Shown here: positions 17,108 through 25,646 of the stretch, piece after piece
Layout: each line of letters opens with the position of its first letter
Numbering within the stretch: position 1 is the stretch's first letter
Origin: an uncultured Clostridia bacterium
GTDB taxonomy: Bacteria; Bacillota; Clostridia; Oscillospirales; CAG-272
DNA length: 58,624 nucleotides
NCBI GenBank assembly: GCA_946407735.1
Contig: CAMJPL010000017.1
Location: 1-58,624, forward strand
Reading direction: 5' to 3'
Translations under genes and position numbers: made by a program
Notes under the pieces: model-generated
The model's input: the letters and a program-made list of their open reading frames with translations, nothing else
What the model was told of the DNA's origin: nothing
Databases searched by the model: none

Positions 17108-17596
17108 TCACGCGCCGGTCCACTGCGGAGCCGACCTTATATATTCGGCGACGGCCGCCGGGACCCAGTCCTCAAGAGGCATGCGGTATTTTATCATATC
17201 CCTCGCGACGGTCGACGATATCCGGCTGTACGCCGCCTCGGACGGCAGATACAGCGTCTCTGCGCCGGAGCTTATCCGGCGGTTTACGTCGGCGATCATC
17301 ATCTCGTACTCGATATCGGCGGCACCGCGAAGTCCCTTGACGATGGCGGTATATCCGCCCTTCTCAAAGTATTCCCCGACCGTCATCGAGCTGAAATCGG
17401 CCCGGCAGTTCGGGATGTTCCTCACCGCGAGAGCGGCCATCTCCATTCTCTGCTGCGGCGTGAACATGGTCTGCTTCTCGGTGTTTACGAAGACGCAGAC
17501 GGTGACATCGTCGAAAAGCTTCGCCGCGCGGCGGATTATATCGGCGTGTCCGAGCGTTATCGGGTCGAAAGACCCGGGTATCAGAGCCGAGCTCAC
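17108..17596 (-). CDS. coaD: Phosphopantetheine adenylyltransferase CoaD
   Basis: This enzyme transfers AMP to 4'-phosphopantetheine, the penultimate step of coenzyme A synthesis. The 162-residue protein has the nucleotidyltransferase signature PGSFDPITLGHADII (TxGH), KGLRGAADIEYE and the SRISSTVARDMI region. It starts at a GTG (17596) that overlaps the rsmD stop as GTGA, so it is translationally coupled. The rsmD-coaD pair is common in Firmicutes. Confidence 0.97.
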   Translation of the reverse strand: MSSALIPGSFDPITLGHADIIRRAAKLFDDVTVCVFVNTEKQTMFTPQQRMEMAALAVRNIPNCRADFSSMTVGEYFEKGGYTAIVKGLRGAADIEYEMMIADVNRRISSGAETLYLPSEAAYSRISSTVARDMIKYRMPLEDWVPAAVAEYIRSAPQWTGA

Positions 17597-18147
17597 TTTT
17601 CCGCATCTCCCTTATAAAGGAGCGTTATATACGCCTTGCCGTATCTGGAATGTTTTCTCTGCGTCAGTCCCTCGTGCGAGAAGGGCTCCTTTCTCCCGCT
17701 CTCGCAGACGACATATCCGCCGTTTTCTATCATCCCGTTCTCCATCATGAAGGATATGGCCTCGTCTATCTCGTCCCCGTCGTCATACGGCGGATCGAGG
17801 AAAACGAGATCGAACCTTTCGTCCTTCGCGGCCGAAAGGTATTTTTTATAGTCGTAGTTCAGAACGACGCACTTCTGATACAGATGCGTCTTTATCGCGT
17901 TCTGCTTTATGATCATTACGGCCTCGGCCGACGAGTCGACGAACGTGGCCTTCTCCGCCCCGCGCGACAGGGCCTCGAGCCCCATCTGCCCCGAGCCGGC
18001 GAACAGATCGAGGCATCTTCTGCCCTCGATCTCGAACTGTATCATCGAGAACACGGCTTCCTTCGTCATATCCGCCGTCGGTCGGGTGGTCTCCCCCTCC
18101 GGCGCCGCGAGCTTAGTCCCCCTCGCGCTGCCTGTGATTATACGCAT
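17593..18147 (-). CDS. rsmD: 16S rRNA (guanine966-N2)-methyltransferase RsmD
   Basis: A SAM-dependent methyltransferase for G966 of 16S rRNA, 184 residues. It starts RIITGSARGTKLAAPEG, typical for RsmD, with RPTADMTKEAVFSMI, the SAM motif LDLFAGSGQMGLEALSRGA and catalytic FLDPPYDDGD. ATG 18147 is chosen because AAGGGA lies about 10 bases upstream and the family begins here; the frame runs back to 18222 through palindromic repeat C. coaD overlaps its stop codon. Confidence 0.96.
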   Translation of the reverse strand: MRIITGSARGTKLAAPEGETTRPTADMTKEAVFSMIQFEIEGRRCLDLFAGSGQMGLEALSRGAEKATFVDSSAEAVMIIKQNAIKTHLYQKCVVLNYDYKKYLSAAKDERFDLVFLDPPYDDGDEIDEAISFMMENGMIENGGYVVCESGRKEPFSHEGLTQRKHSRYGKAYITLLYKGDAEK

Positions 18148-18165
18148 GTGTTTATTTCCCTTAAA

Positions 18166-18246
18166 CTGGAGAAGGGGAGAACCTTTTCTGAAGAAAAGGT
18201 TCTCCCCTTCTCCAGACCTCATCCCTGTTCCAAAAGACTTTTACTA
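18166..18246 (+). repeat. Palindromic intergenic repeat, copy C
   Basis: The best palindrome of the family: 24-bp perfect arms (18166-18189 and 18192-18215) around a two-base GA loop, then a flank ending CCAAAAGACTTTTACTAC. The left arm starts CTGGAGAAGGGGAGAACC. It fills the gap between uvrC and rsmD, both transcribed on the minus strand, while the element keeps the plus orientation of the other copies. Confidence 0.85.
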
Positions 18247-18282
18247 CTGAACAGTATATAGCTGAATTATGATATCCGCTGT

Positions 18283-20124
18283 TTATTTGGCGAAATACGC
18301 CCTTACGTTTACCGCGTCGGTCTTCGATATCCCCTTCACCGCGGCTATGTCCTCCTCCGAGGCCTCCCTCAGCTTCGCCATCGTGCCGAAATGCGCGAGC
18401 AGCGCCTTCGACTTCGCCGGGCCGATGCCGTTTATCTTTGTGAGCGACGACGTCTTCACGCTCTTGCGCTTGGCGTCGCTCATCCGGCTGATGGTGAAGC
18501 GGTGCACCTCCTCCTGGAGCTTGTAAATGAACTGGAACACCGACTGCTCCCTCGCGATGGAGATCTCGTCTTCGTCGGTGGTAAGGGCTCTGGTTTTATG
18601 AAAATCGTCCTTCACCATGCCGAAGACTGGTATCTCTATCCCCATCCCATCGAGCAGGCCGCGGATCGTCGAAACGTGTCCCCTGCCGCCGTCGAGAAGG
18701 ATGAGATCCGGCATGTCCCCGCCGTGATTCATCCGCCTTGACACCGCCTCTCTCATCGAGGCGTAGTCGTCCGGCTTTTCGAGCTTACCGCCGCTGCCGC
18801 CGATGCGGAAGTAGCGGTACTCGCTCTTCGCGAGGCGGCCGTCTATCGCAACGATCATTCCCGCCGTGACGTTTTCCGAGCCCATGTTCGAGATATCCCA
18901 GCACTCGATGCGCTGCGGCACCACCTCGAGACGGAGCAGCCTCGCGAGATTGATAAGAGTGTCGCTCTCGCGCTCGGTCTGCAGCTGATATTCGGCGGCG
19001 TACTGCTTCGCGTTGTCATATACCATCGCCACGAGGGCCTTGTTGTCGCCGCGCTCGGGATGGCGGATATAAACCCTCCGCCCGGCGTGGCTGTCAAGGA
19101 AGGATGACAGCGCTGCCTCGTTGTCCTCGCCTTCGCCGTCGGCGTCGAGATCTATGCCGAGCAGAAGCTCGTGCGGGATATACTCGCGCTTCAGGTAATA
19201 ATCGGTGAGGAAGGCCGTTATCGCGTCGCAGTCGGCGATCTGCTCAGCCGGGAAGATGAAGTTCGTGTTGTCGACCACCCTGCCGGCTCGCACGTTCATC
19301 ACTGCAAGGCAGGAGCAGGCGTCGTCGGCGTAAAGATTTATGACGTCCTGATCGAGGGCCGCCGATCCGACGACCTTCTGCTTCTCGTCTATCTTGCCGA
19401 GCGCCGCTATACGGTCGCGGTACATGGCGGCGGCCTCGAACTGCAGGTTTTCCGCCGCGGCGTTCATTTTTTCCTCGAGCTCGGCAGTTATCCTGCCGTG
19501 ATCACCGCGCAGGAAGGCTGCGATCTGCCGGAAGGTCTCCCTGTATTCCTCCGGCGTCACCCTGCCGGTGCACGGCGCGCAGCACCGCCCGAGCTGACTG
19601 TAAAGGCAGGGACGATCTTTGCCGATGTCCCTCGGGAACTCCCGCTTGCAGGAGGCGACCCTGAACACCCTTTCGGCGGTGCGCATTATGTCGTAGGCGA
19701 TATTTATCCCGGAATACGGGCCGTAATATCTCGCGCCGTCGTTCTTGCGCTGCCTCGTGACGCTCATCGAGGGATAATCGGCGTTCTGAGTTACGCGGAT
19801 ATACGGATAGCTCTTGTCGTCCTTGAGCTTGATGTTGTACTTCGGCTGATGCAGCTTTATCAGGCTGTTCTCAAGCGAAAGAGCCTCTATCTCGCTGTCG
19901 ACGAGTATCGTCTCGAAATCCTCGACTCCGGCCGCCATGCGCCTCGTCTTCGGGGAATGGTCGGCGCGCTCGAAGAAGTACTGCGACACGCGCTGACGCA
20001 GTACCTTCGATTTCCCGACATATATGATGGCGCCGTTTTTGTCGCGCATCATGTATATCCCCGGCCTCATCGGCAGATCGGCGGCCTTCCGCCTCAGTCT
20101 CTCAAGCCTTTCTTCGGTTGCCAT
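18283..20124 (-). CDS. uvrC: Excinuclease ABC subunit C (UvrC)
   Basis: This nuclease makes both incisions around bulky DNA lesions in nucleotide-excision repair. The 613 residues contain, in order, the GIY-YIG domain (RPGIYMMRDKNGAIIYVGKSK), the Cys-containing CLYSQLGRCCAPCTGRV region, a UVR motif, the RNase H-like nuclease domain (ECWDISNMGSENVTAGMIV, LLDGGRGHVSTI) and C-terminal helix-hairpin-helix repeats (INGIGPAKSKALLAHFG, AAVKGISKTDAVNV). It follows the HPr gene by 84 bases on the same strand. Confidence 0.98.
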   Translation of the reverse strand: MATEERLERLRRKAADLPMRPGIYMMRDKNGAIIYVGKSKVLRQRVSQYFFERADHSPKTRRMAAGVEDFETILVDSEIEALSLENSLIKLHQPKYNIKLKDDKSYPYIRVTQNADYPSMSVTRQRKNDGARYYGPYSGINIAYDIMRTAERVFRVASCKREFPRDIGKDRPCLYSQLGRCCAPCTGRVTPEEYRETFRQIAAFLRGDHGRITAELEEKMNAAAENLQFEAAAMYRDRIAALGKIDEKQKVVGSAALDQDVINLYADDACSCLAVMNVRAGRVVDNTNFIFPAEQIADCDAITAFLTDYYLKREYIPHELLLGIDLDADGEGEDNEAALSSFLDSHAGRRVYIRHPERGDNKALVAMVYDNAKQYAAEYQLQTERESDTLINLARLLRLEVVPQRIECWDISNMGSENVTAGMIVAIDGRLAKSEYRYFRIGGSGGKLEKPDDYASMREAVSRRMNHGGDMPDLILLDGGRGHVSTIRGLLDGMGIEIPVFGMVKDDFHKTRALTTDEDEISIAREQSVFQFIYKLQEEVHRFTISRMSDAKRKSVKTSSLTKINGIGPAKSKALLAHFGTMAKLREASEEDIAAVKGISKTDAVNVRAYFAK

Positions 20125-20208
20125 TTATGTGTAAATCAGACAAAAAAGGAGCCAGCCTATCCCTTAAAGATAATCCGCTCCCTTTCAAAAGATTCGCTCC
20201 GGCGGCTC

Positions 20209-20472
20209 TTATTCGCCGAATCCACCGCTGATAAGCGCGCAGAGTCCTTCGAGCGCCTCGCTCTCGTCAGGACCGTCGGCGATGAGCGTTATCTCCATGT
20301 CCTTGACGATTCCGAGCGACAGCACTCCGAGGAGGCTCTTGGCGTTGACACGGCGGTCTTCCTTTTCGACCCAGACAGAGCTTTTATATGCCATAGCCTT
20401 CTGAATGAAAAACGTCGCCGGTCTGGCATGGAGTCCTACGCTGTTCTTTATGGTAACGTTGCGTGAAATCAT
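20209..20472 (-). CDS. HPr-family phosphocarrier protein
   Basis: An 87-residue cytosolic phosphocarrier. His15 in VGLHARPAT (the site phosphorylated by enzyme I) and Ser46 in NAKSLLGVLSLG (the HPr kinase site) are both present at the canonical positions. It could therefore act in sugar PTS transport and in CcpA-dependent catabolite control, which fits the many glycan genes nearby. It has its own promoter (20552-20580). No PTS enzyme is encoded in the window, so a purely regulatory role is also possible. Confidence 0.95.
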   Translation of the reverse strand: MISRNVTIKNSVGLHARPATFFIQKAMAYKSSVWVEKEDRRVNAKSLLGVLSLGIVKDMEITLIADGPDESEALEGLCALISGGFGE

Positions 20473-20551
20473 TTTATCCCAAGCTCCTGTTCATGAGTTA
20501 TTTCAGATGCGCCCGCGCCGGTTTTATCATCGAGCAGATATGATTGTGTAT

Positions 20552-20580
20552 ATTATATCATATATCTTACATAAAATCAA
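20552..20580 (-). promoter_or_regulatory. Sigma-A promoter for the HPr gene
   Basis: Minus-strand TTGATT (20575-20580), 17-base spacer, TATAAT (20552-20557), in the AT-rich gap upstream of the HPr gene. It probably also drives uvrC. Confidence 0.75.
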
Positions 20581-20646
20581 GTACGATATGAAATTTTACA
20601 CGCAAAACACGGAATTGTAAATTATAATCTTACCGCCGCGGGATTG

Positions 20647-22659
20647 TCAGAACGGAAAAGCGTCCGTAAGACCGATCTGTGAGGCGTCGATCGGCTCGAT
20701 GCCGAGCGCTCTCGCCGGGGAATCGTCCGATATGCGGTAGTCCCTGCCCGCGGGATCGGCAAACAAAGGATCGGCTGACACGCTCGACGCGTCGTAGCCG
20801 TTCCGGTTCTCGGGGCAGCTTTTCCACTCATCGAGCGTCAGCGTCCTGCCGTTCACCGAGAACAGCGCCATACCTTCGGCGTTATAATAGACGTTACGGT
20901 CCATGACGTCGAGCGAATCGAAGGCCGACGTGCCGGTCCCGTTCGAATCGTCGCCGATCGTCAGCATCACCCGGCCGGCGTCTGAATCGCCGTCAGCCGT
21001 CCCGTCGTCCCCGATCCCGACGCGGACGGAGGAATAAACGATGTTTTTCTCGAATACCGAATGCCCGCAGGGGCAGATATACGGCCTTATATTCGCCGCG
21101 CCGTCCTTCTCGAAGCCGATATCGAAGACGTTGTTCCTGACGACGCATCCGATGCTCTTTATGAATACCGCGGCGTTGACGGCGGGAGCGGAGGTGTCGT
21201 AGATGATATTGTTTGTCACGGCCGCGTAATGCGCGGCGTCGTCGAGGAACACGGCGTGTCCGCGCCATCCCTTCATCGCCCTGCCGCGGTAGGCGTTGTA
21301 AATGATGTTGCGGTCGATGACGTTGTCCCGTCCGATGCCCCAGCCCTCGACGCCTCCGCCGTCAGCCGAGGCTCTTCCGGTGTCGTGGATGATGTTGTAC
21401 GAGATGACGTTTTTCGTCGTCTGATTGTACTTCCAGTGATCGGCGAACGGCACGTCTATCCCGTTGTCGGAAAAGACGCCGTATCTTATCCCCTTCATCG
21501 AGACGCCGTAGCGCGGGACGCCGGATATCTCGTTGTGGGTGATGAGGTTTTCGCCGCTGTTCATCAGGTATATCCCGGCGCCGTGACCGACGAGCGTCCC
21601 GACGTCCCTGATGCGGTTGTCCGACACGGTGTTGCCCCTGCTGCAGAAGTTCAGGCTGCCCGGGTTCTCGCCGAAAAGATATATCCCGGCGTAGCCGGTT
21701 TCGGATATGTCGTTTCCGGCGATGATGTTCCCGGAATTGCGTCCTCTCAGCGTGACGGCGGTATATCCCGCCTGCGACATGCGGCAGTTCCTGACCTCGG
21801 CCTTTTCGCAGTTTTCGAGCGAGACGAGGGCTTTGAGGTTGAAACCGAACTCGGCGGTGACGTTGCCGGGTCTCGCGTGGGCCGCGAGATTCCCGCCGAA
21901 GGCGTTCATCGTAAGGTCGAGACCGCTGATAACGACGTCGGTCACGGGACGCTCACCGTCGCCGCGCAGAGCGAAGATCTCGTCCGCCGTACCGGCGACG
22001 ATCTCGGCCGACATGAACCCGCCGGGATCCATGGGTCTCAGGTAAAGCCTCGATCCCTCAGCCGCCCATTCGCCCGGCTCACTGATATATTCTCTCGCTC
22101 CCTGCAGATACGTGACGGGGCCGCTGAACGGGCAGCTTTCGATCTCCGTCACGGCCTCGCTCCCGTCAAAGGAGGAGACCTTGAGTATCTCGCCGAACCA
22201 TCCCGTCGGACTTCCGTGCACCGCCTGAAGATGGGAGGGATCGCGCACCGGTTTTCCCTTCCATTCCGTCTCCCTCGCGGGAATGAGGCGGCGGCCGTTC
22301 TCATACAGGGCGTATATCCTGTCGGCGCCGGGAAAATCGGCGGAAAAGATCCCGTCCTTGTCGGGGCCGGTCCAGCCGCTCACAGTCACGCCGCCGACGA
22401 GACAGGCCCTCTCGCCGGGAGCGCTCATATAGATCACCCGGCGTCCGGCGCGGCAGTCGTCCGGACCGATGACTATCGGCGAGCCGATATAGTACCTTCC
22501 TCCGGCAAAGCAGACGCATATGTCGCCGCTGCCGCCGCCCGCGAGGATCTCCCGGACGGCCTCCTGGGCTTCCTTTACCGAGTGGTACGGTCTTTCGCGC
22601 GAGCCGTCGCCGACGGCGCTGCTCCCGTCAGGGGCGGCAAATATCATAATATCGTTCAT
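20647..22659 (-). CDS. Right-handed parallel beta-helix protein, probable glycosidase (GH141-like)
   Basis: The 670-residue protein opens like GH141-type enzymes: DGSRERPYHSVKEAQEAVREI, FAGGRYYIGSPIVIGPDDC, VIYMSAPGERACLVGGVTVSGW and LYENGRRLIPARETEWKG. From about 240 onward come many parallel beta-helix coils with Asn ladders (AGNDISETGYAGIYLFGEN, VSDNRIRDVG, ITHNEISGVPRYGV, VIDRNIIYNAYRGRAM). No signal peptide is visible, so the substrate would be an imported oligosaccharide. It lies 21 bases after a DUF4330 gene and ends the rimM-side run. The exact family and substrate are uncertain; a polysaccharide lyase is the alternative. Confidence 0.75.
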   Translation of the reverse strand: MNDIMIFAAPDGSSAVGDGSRERPYHSVKEAQEAVREILAGGGSGDICVCFAGGRYYIGSPIVIGPDDCRAGRRVIYMSAPGERACLVGGVTVSGWTGPDKDGIFSADFPGADRIYALYENGRRLIPARETEWKGKPVRDPSHLQAVHGSPTGWFGEILKVSSFDGSEAVTEIESCPFSGPVTYLQGAREYISEPGEWAAEGSRLYLRPMDPGGFMSAEIVAGTADEIFALRGDGERPVTDVVISGLDLTMNAFGGNLAAHARPGNVTAEFGFNLKALVSLENCEKAEVRNCRMSQAGYTAVTLRGRNSGNIIAGNDISETGYAGIYLFGENPGSLNFCSRGNTVSDNRIRDVGTLVGHGAGIYLMNSGENLITHNEISGVPRYGVSMKGIRYGVFSDNGIDVPFADHWKYNQTTKNVISYNIIHDTGRASADGGGVEGWGIGRDNVIDRNIIYNAYRGRAMKGWRGHAVFLDDAAHYAAVTNNIIYDTSAPAVNAAVFIKSIGCVVRNNVFDIGFEKDGAANIRPYICPCGHSVFEKNIVYSSVRVGIGDDGTADGDSDAGRVMLTIGDDSNGTGTSAFDSLDVMDRNVYYNAEGMALFSVNGRTLTLDEWKSCPENRNGYDASSVSADPLFADPAGRDYRISDDSPARALGIEPIDASQIGLTDAFPF

Positions 22660-22680
22660 TCGATCATCCCGTCCGCCTTG

Positions 22681-23184
22681 TCATTCGCCCGACGCCGCCT
22701 TCGAGACCGCCGTTATCGTCACGGTCACGGTGATATTCTTCGACTGGAGTATCATCTCCTTGCCGGGGCCGATATACTGCGTCCCGTCGAGCATGAAGCC
22801 GTCGTCGGTGAATATCCCGGAGGCGCGTATCACGCCGGTCACGTCGTACCGGCTGTCGTTGACCGCCTTCACCATCTCGAAGTTGGAATTGCGGATCATG
22901 ACTTCGGAATAGTTGCGGTCCTTGGACTCAAGCGTGCCGACTCTCATCCCGTTCTGCTTCCAGTAAAAGACATCGCCCTTGACGAAGGCCTCTGTCGTCG
23001 AGTCGCGGAGCTCGGCGGCGACGAAGGTTATCCGCGCCTCCTCCTTCTGGCTCGTGGCGCCGATCCTGTCGACGACGCTGTATCTGATCATTATGCCCGC
23101 CACGGCGCCGAGCAGAAGCACGGCGACGGCGACGTCGAGTATGTTGAATCTGATCTTTCTTCCGGTCTTCTCTTTTCCCGCCAT
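22681..23184 (-). CDS. DUF4330 membrane-anchored protein (paralogue 2)
   Basis: This 167-residue protein has a short basic cytoplasmic tail (RKIRFNILD), one membrane helix (VAVAVLLLGAVAGIMI) and an extracytoplasmic beta-rich domain (ARITFVAAELRDSTTEAF... KNITVTVTITAV). The arrangement matches DUF4330, whose role is unknown. GGAGG precedes ATG 23184. It is adjacent to a second DUF4330 gene (22 % or so by eye, same topology) and to an O-antigen-ligase-like gene, so a role in envelope polymer export or assembly is a reasonable inference. Confidence 0.75.
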   Translation of the reverse strand: MAGKEKTGRKIRFNILDVAVAVLLLGAVAGIMIRYSVVDRIGATSQKEEARITFVAAELRDSTTEAFVKGDVFYWKQNGMRVGTLESKDRNYSEVMIRNSNFEMVKAVNDSRYDVTGVIRASGIFTDDGFMLDGTQYIGPGKEMILQSKNITVTVTITAVSKAASGE

Positions 23185-23185
23185 C

Positions 23186-23665
23186 TCACTCCACCTCCGA
23201 AACCGCCGTGCAGAAGCCCGAGCCGGTGTAATTTGGGACTCTCAGGCTGACAAGCGTGCCGACGTTTATCTGATATCCGCCTATCATATACGCCCCGTCG
23301 CTGACGGTAGCCATCGCCTCGACCGTGACGTAAACGTCATAGGTGTCCGGCACCGTCGCCGTCACTATGCGCCCGGCGTTGTAATCCTCTATCTGGACAG
23401 TGGCGAAGTCTGACCTTACGTCCTTCACCTCACCTATCGGCATGAGCTTGACGGTGTCGGTGACGCTGTCGCCCGGCTGGATGTTCCTTATGAACTGGCT
23501 CTTCACGTTCGACAGGAGCACTGTGTATCTGATGCTGCGCTCGGCCGAAGCCTCCTCCGCGCCGAGTCTCCCGCTCCTGAGGATGACGGCGCCGAAAACG
23601 GCCGCCGCGGCTATGATCAGGATGAGCAGGACGTCTATTATATTGAATTTAGCCTTTGTTTTCAT
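23186..23665 (-). CDS. DUF4330 membrane-anchored protein (paralogue 1)
   Basis: This 159-residue protein has the same plan as its downstream neighbour: KAKFNIIDVLLILI at the N-terminus, one membrane helix to about residue 28, then an extracytoplasmic domain (RYTVLLSNVKSQFIRNIQPGDSV). The start is ATG 23665, with AAAGG 9 bases upstream; a TTG frame extends to 23686. It is one base away from the second copy, which suggests tandem duplication and a paired function. Function unknown. Confidence 0.75.
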   Translation of the reverse strand: MKTKAKFNIIDVLLILIIAAAAVFGAVILRSGRLGAEEASAERSIRYTVLLSNVKSQFIRNIQPGDSVTDTVKLMPIGEVKDVRSDFATVQIEDYNAGRIVTATVPDTYDVYVTVEAMATVSDGAYMIGGYQINVGTLVSLRVPNYTGSGFCTAVSEVE

Positions 23666-23687
23666 CGCGCCAAACCTTTCTTTCAAG

Positions 23688-25646
23688 TCAGGAAACCATT
23701 ATATCTATCGCCGCGTTGTCGGGCGAGCAGTCCTCGAGCTTTTTGACTGCGCGTATCGGGTTGTCGGAGATCCCGGCGCGTCTCGCCGCCGACGTCAGCC
23801 CGACGACGAGCCAGAACATCAGGAAGATGCGGTAGTTGTACCAGACGTAATCCGTCATGCCCTGAGCGAGGACGGCTATGACGCCGCAGAACCCGGCTGC
23901 CGACAGATATCTCTTGCCGGTGCGTCTTCCGGCGTGGTGACGGTAGAAGCTGAAATTCGCGCGGGAGAACGACACCATCGCGATGATGAAGGCGATAAGG
24001 CCGAATATCCCGCATTCTATCAGGATCTGGAGGAAAAGCTGATGGCTGTGCGGCGCGCTCTCGATGCCGGCGAGCGAATAGCTCGGATAGACCTTGACGA
24101 AGGCCTCGTTGCCGGTGCCGATGCCGGAGAAGAAGAAATCACGGGCGATCTTTATGACGCCCCGCCAGATGTTGACGCGGTAGGACGTCGACGTGTCGGC
24201 GAGATTCCCTATAGACGCGAAGCGGCTGACTATCTGCTCCGGCAGAAGGAAGGGCAGGAACGGCACGACGAACAGCCCGGCGAAAACGGCGAGCAGCGTC
24301 CTGTGATTGAGTATGATCAGATATATCAGGGCCGCGAGGATAAAGCCGAGCCACGCCCCGCGCGAGAAGGTGAGGACAAGGCATCCGGCTCCGGCGGCGA
24401 GGCAGGCGAGACACGCCGCCTTGCCCGTCATGTTCTTTGACACAAAGACGAGCGACGCCGTCAGCGGTATGATCAGGAGCAGGTATTCGGCGAGGACGTT
24501 CGGATTTCCGAAGGTCGAGACCACCCTTCCCGAGATGTTCTCGAACATCTCGGTGTCCTGCCATGTCGTTTCGGTGAGGCCGAAGAGATACTGATATATC
24601 CCGTACAGCGACACGGCCGCTCCGCCGATGCAGGCGGCCGCCGCGCAGCGCTTCACCCATTCGCCGGTCCTGATGAGGTTCACCGTCATGAAATATCCGA
24701 GCAGGTAGTCGCAGAAGACGGCCGAATGTCTGAGCGACGCCGCGCCTCCGGCCGAGACAAGGCCTCCCATGGCGTACAGCACGGCGAAGACCAGCACCCA
24801 CATGTCGAGCGGCTCGGTCTTTATCGTGCGCTTGCCGCAGGCGAGCTTTACCGCCCAGCAGACGAAGCACCAGCTGTTGAGCGCCACCAGCCCCATCGTC
24901 GGGACGAACGGCAGACACAAAAGCATCATCACGAGCCCCGATTCGGGGACGGCGGCGATCACGCGCAGGATGATCAGCCCGACAAACACCGTCAGCGCCG
25001 TCAGGGGACTGACGAAGAAGGTCGCTATCCCGAGCACCGTACCGACGGCGAAGGCCACGGCGTAGGCGCTGCGGGAGCTCTCGGGCCGCTTTTCCCTGTC
25101 GGCCGCTCCGGACGAAAGCGCTCCGCCGAGGCCGAGGAGCCTGAACAGTATCAGATCGGCCAGCAGGCTCCCGCTTATCGCCTGATCGAGCGTCTTCTTC
25201 GACGAAAGCAGGATGAGCGACGCCAGAAAGAGCGCCGCGCCGACGGCGAGATCTCCGGGCCCCGCCTCGCGCGACATGGTGTATTTCTTTAAAAGCCAGA
25301 TTATCGTTATATACGCTCCGGCGCTCATACCGCCGACCGCTATGCCTTTCATCGGCATGGCGAGAGCCGCCGAGCAGAAGGAGTTGAGCGCGCGTATGAG
25401 GAAGCTGCCGGACACCCCTTTCATGAAGAACTGCCTCACAGCACGGCTGACGCCGGACAGTCTCGACGAGATGACGCCTGTCCTCTCGGAATATCGCCCC
25501 GCCCCCGCGTCATACGAGGAAAAGGCGCTGCCGACGACGCTTTCGCCGAGCTTTGAATGAAGATAATCGGCAAGACGCATAAGACCGCCGACTATCAGCG
25601 ATCCCTCGGCGAGAGAGTAAAGCCTCCCGCCCTTTCTGTCATTCAC
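23688..25646 (-). CDS. O-antigen ligase-family membrane protein (Wzy/WaaL-like)
   Basis: A large polytopic membrane protein (652 residues, roughly 12-14 helices) with the Wzy_C-like periplasmic loop features: GRVVSTFGNPNVLAEYLLLIIPL, LTFSRGAWLGFILAALIYL and, towards the end, GIGTGNEAFVKVYPSYSLAGIESAPHSHQLFLQILIECG. The Arg in SRGAW and the HSH motif are typical of ligases/polymerases that handle lipid-linked glycans. It starts at GTG 25646 behind AAAGGAG and overlaps the murJ stop by 8 bases. In a Gram-positive it probably polymerises or attaches a surface polysaccharide. Confidence 0.85.
   Translation of the reverse strand: MNDRKGGRLYSLAEGSLIVGGLMRLADYLHSKLGESVVGSAFSSYDAGAGRYSERTGVISSRLSGVSRAVRQFFMKGVSGSFLIRALNSFCSAALAMPMKGIAVGGMSAGAYITIIWLLKKYTMSREAGPGDLAVGAALFLASLILLSSKKTLDQAISGSLLADLILFRLLGLGGALSSGAADREKRPESSRSAYAVAFAVGTVLGIATFFVSPLTALTVFVGLIILRVIAAVPESGLVMMLLCLPFVPTMGLVALNSWCFVCWAVKLACGKRTIKTEPLDMWVLVFAVLYAMGGLVSAGGAASLRHSAVFCDYLLGYFMTVNLIRTGEWVKRCAAAACIGGAAVSLYGIYQYLFGLTETTWQDTEMFENISGRVVSTFGNPNVLAEYLLLIIPLTASLVFVSKNMTGKAACLACLAAGAGCLVLTFSRGAWLGFILAALIYLIILNHRTLLAVFAGLFVVPFLPFLLPEQIVSRFASIGNLADTSTSYRVNIWRGVIKIARDFFFSGIGTGNEAFVKVYPSYSLAGIESAPHSHQLFLQILIECGIFGLIAFIIAMVSFSRANFSFYRHHAGRRTGKRYLSAAGFCGVIAVLAQGMTDYVWYNYRIFLMFWLVVGLTSAARRAGISDNPIRAVKKLEDCSPDNAAIDIMVS

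Noticed and set aside
20125..20208. Possible seventh palindromic repeat between uvrC and the HPr gene
   Set aside because: There is a GGAGC/GCTCC pair and a CTTTCAAAAGATT segment, but the arms are too short and the flank too different to call a copy.
21061..23250. A 729-residue open frame opposite the beta-helix and DUF4330 genes
   Set aside because: It spans two genes and the gap between them on the other strand, with no family match; it is a codon-bias shadow.
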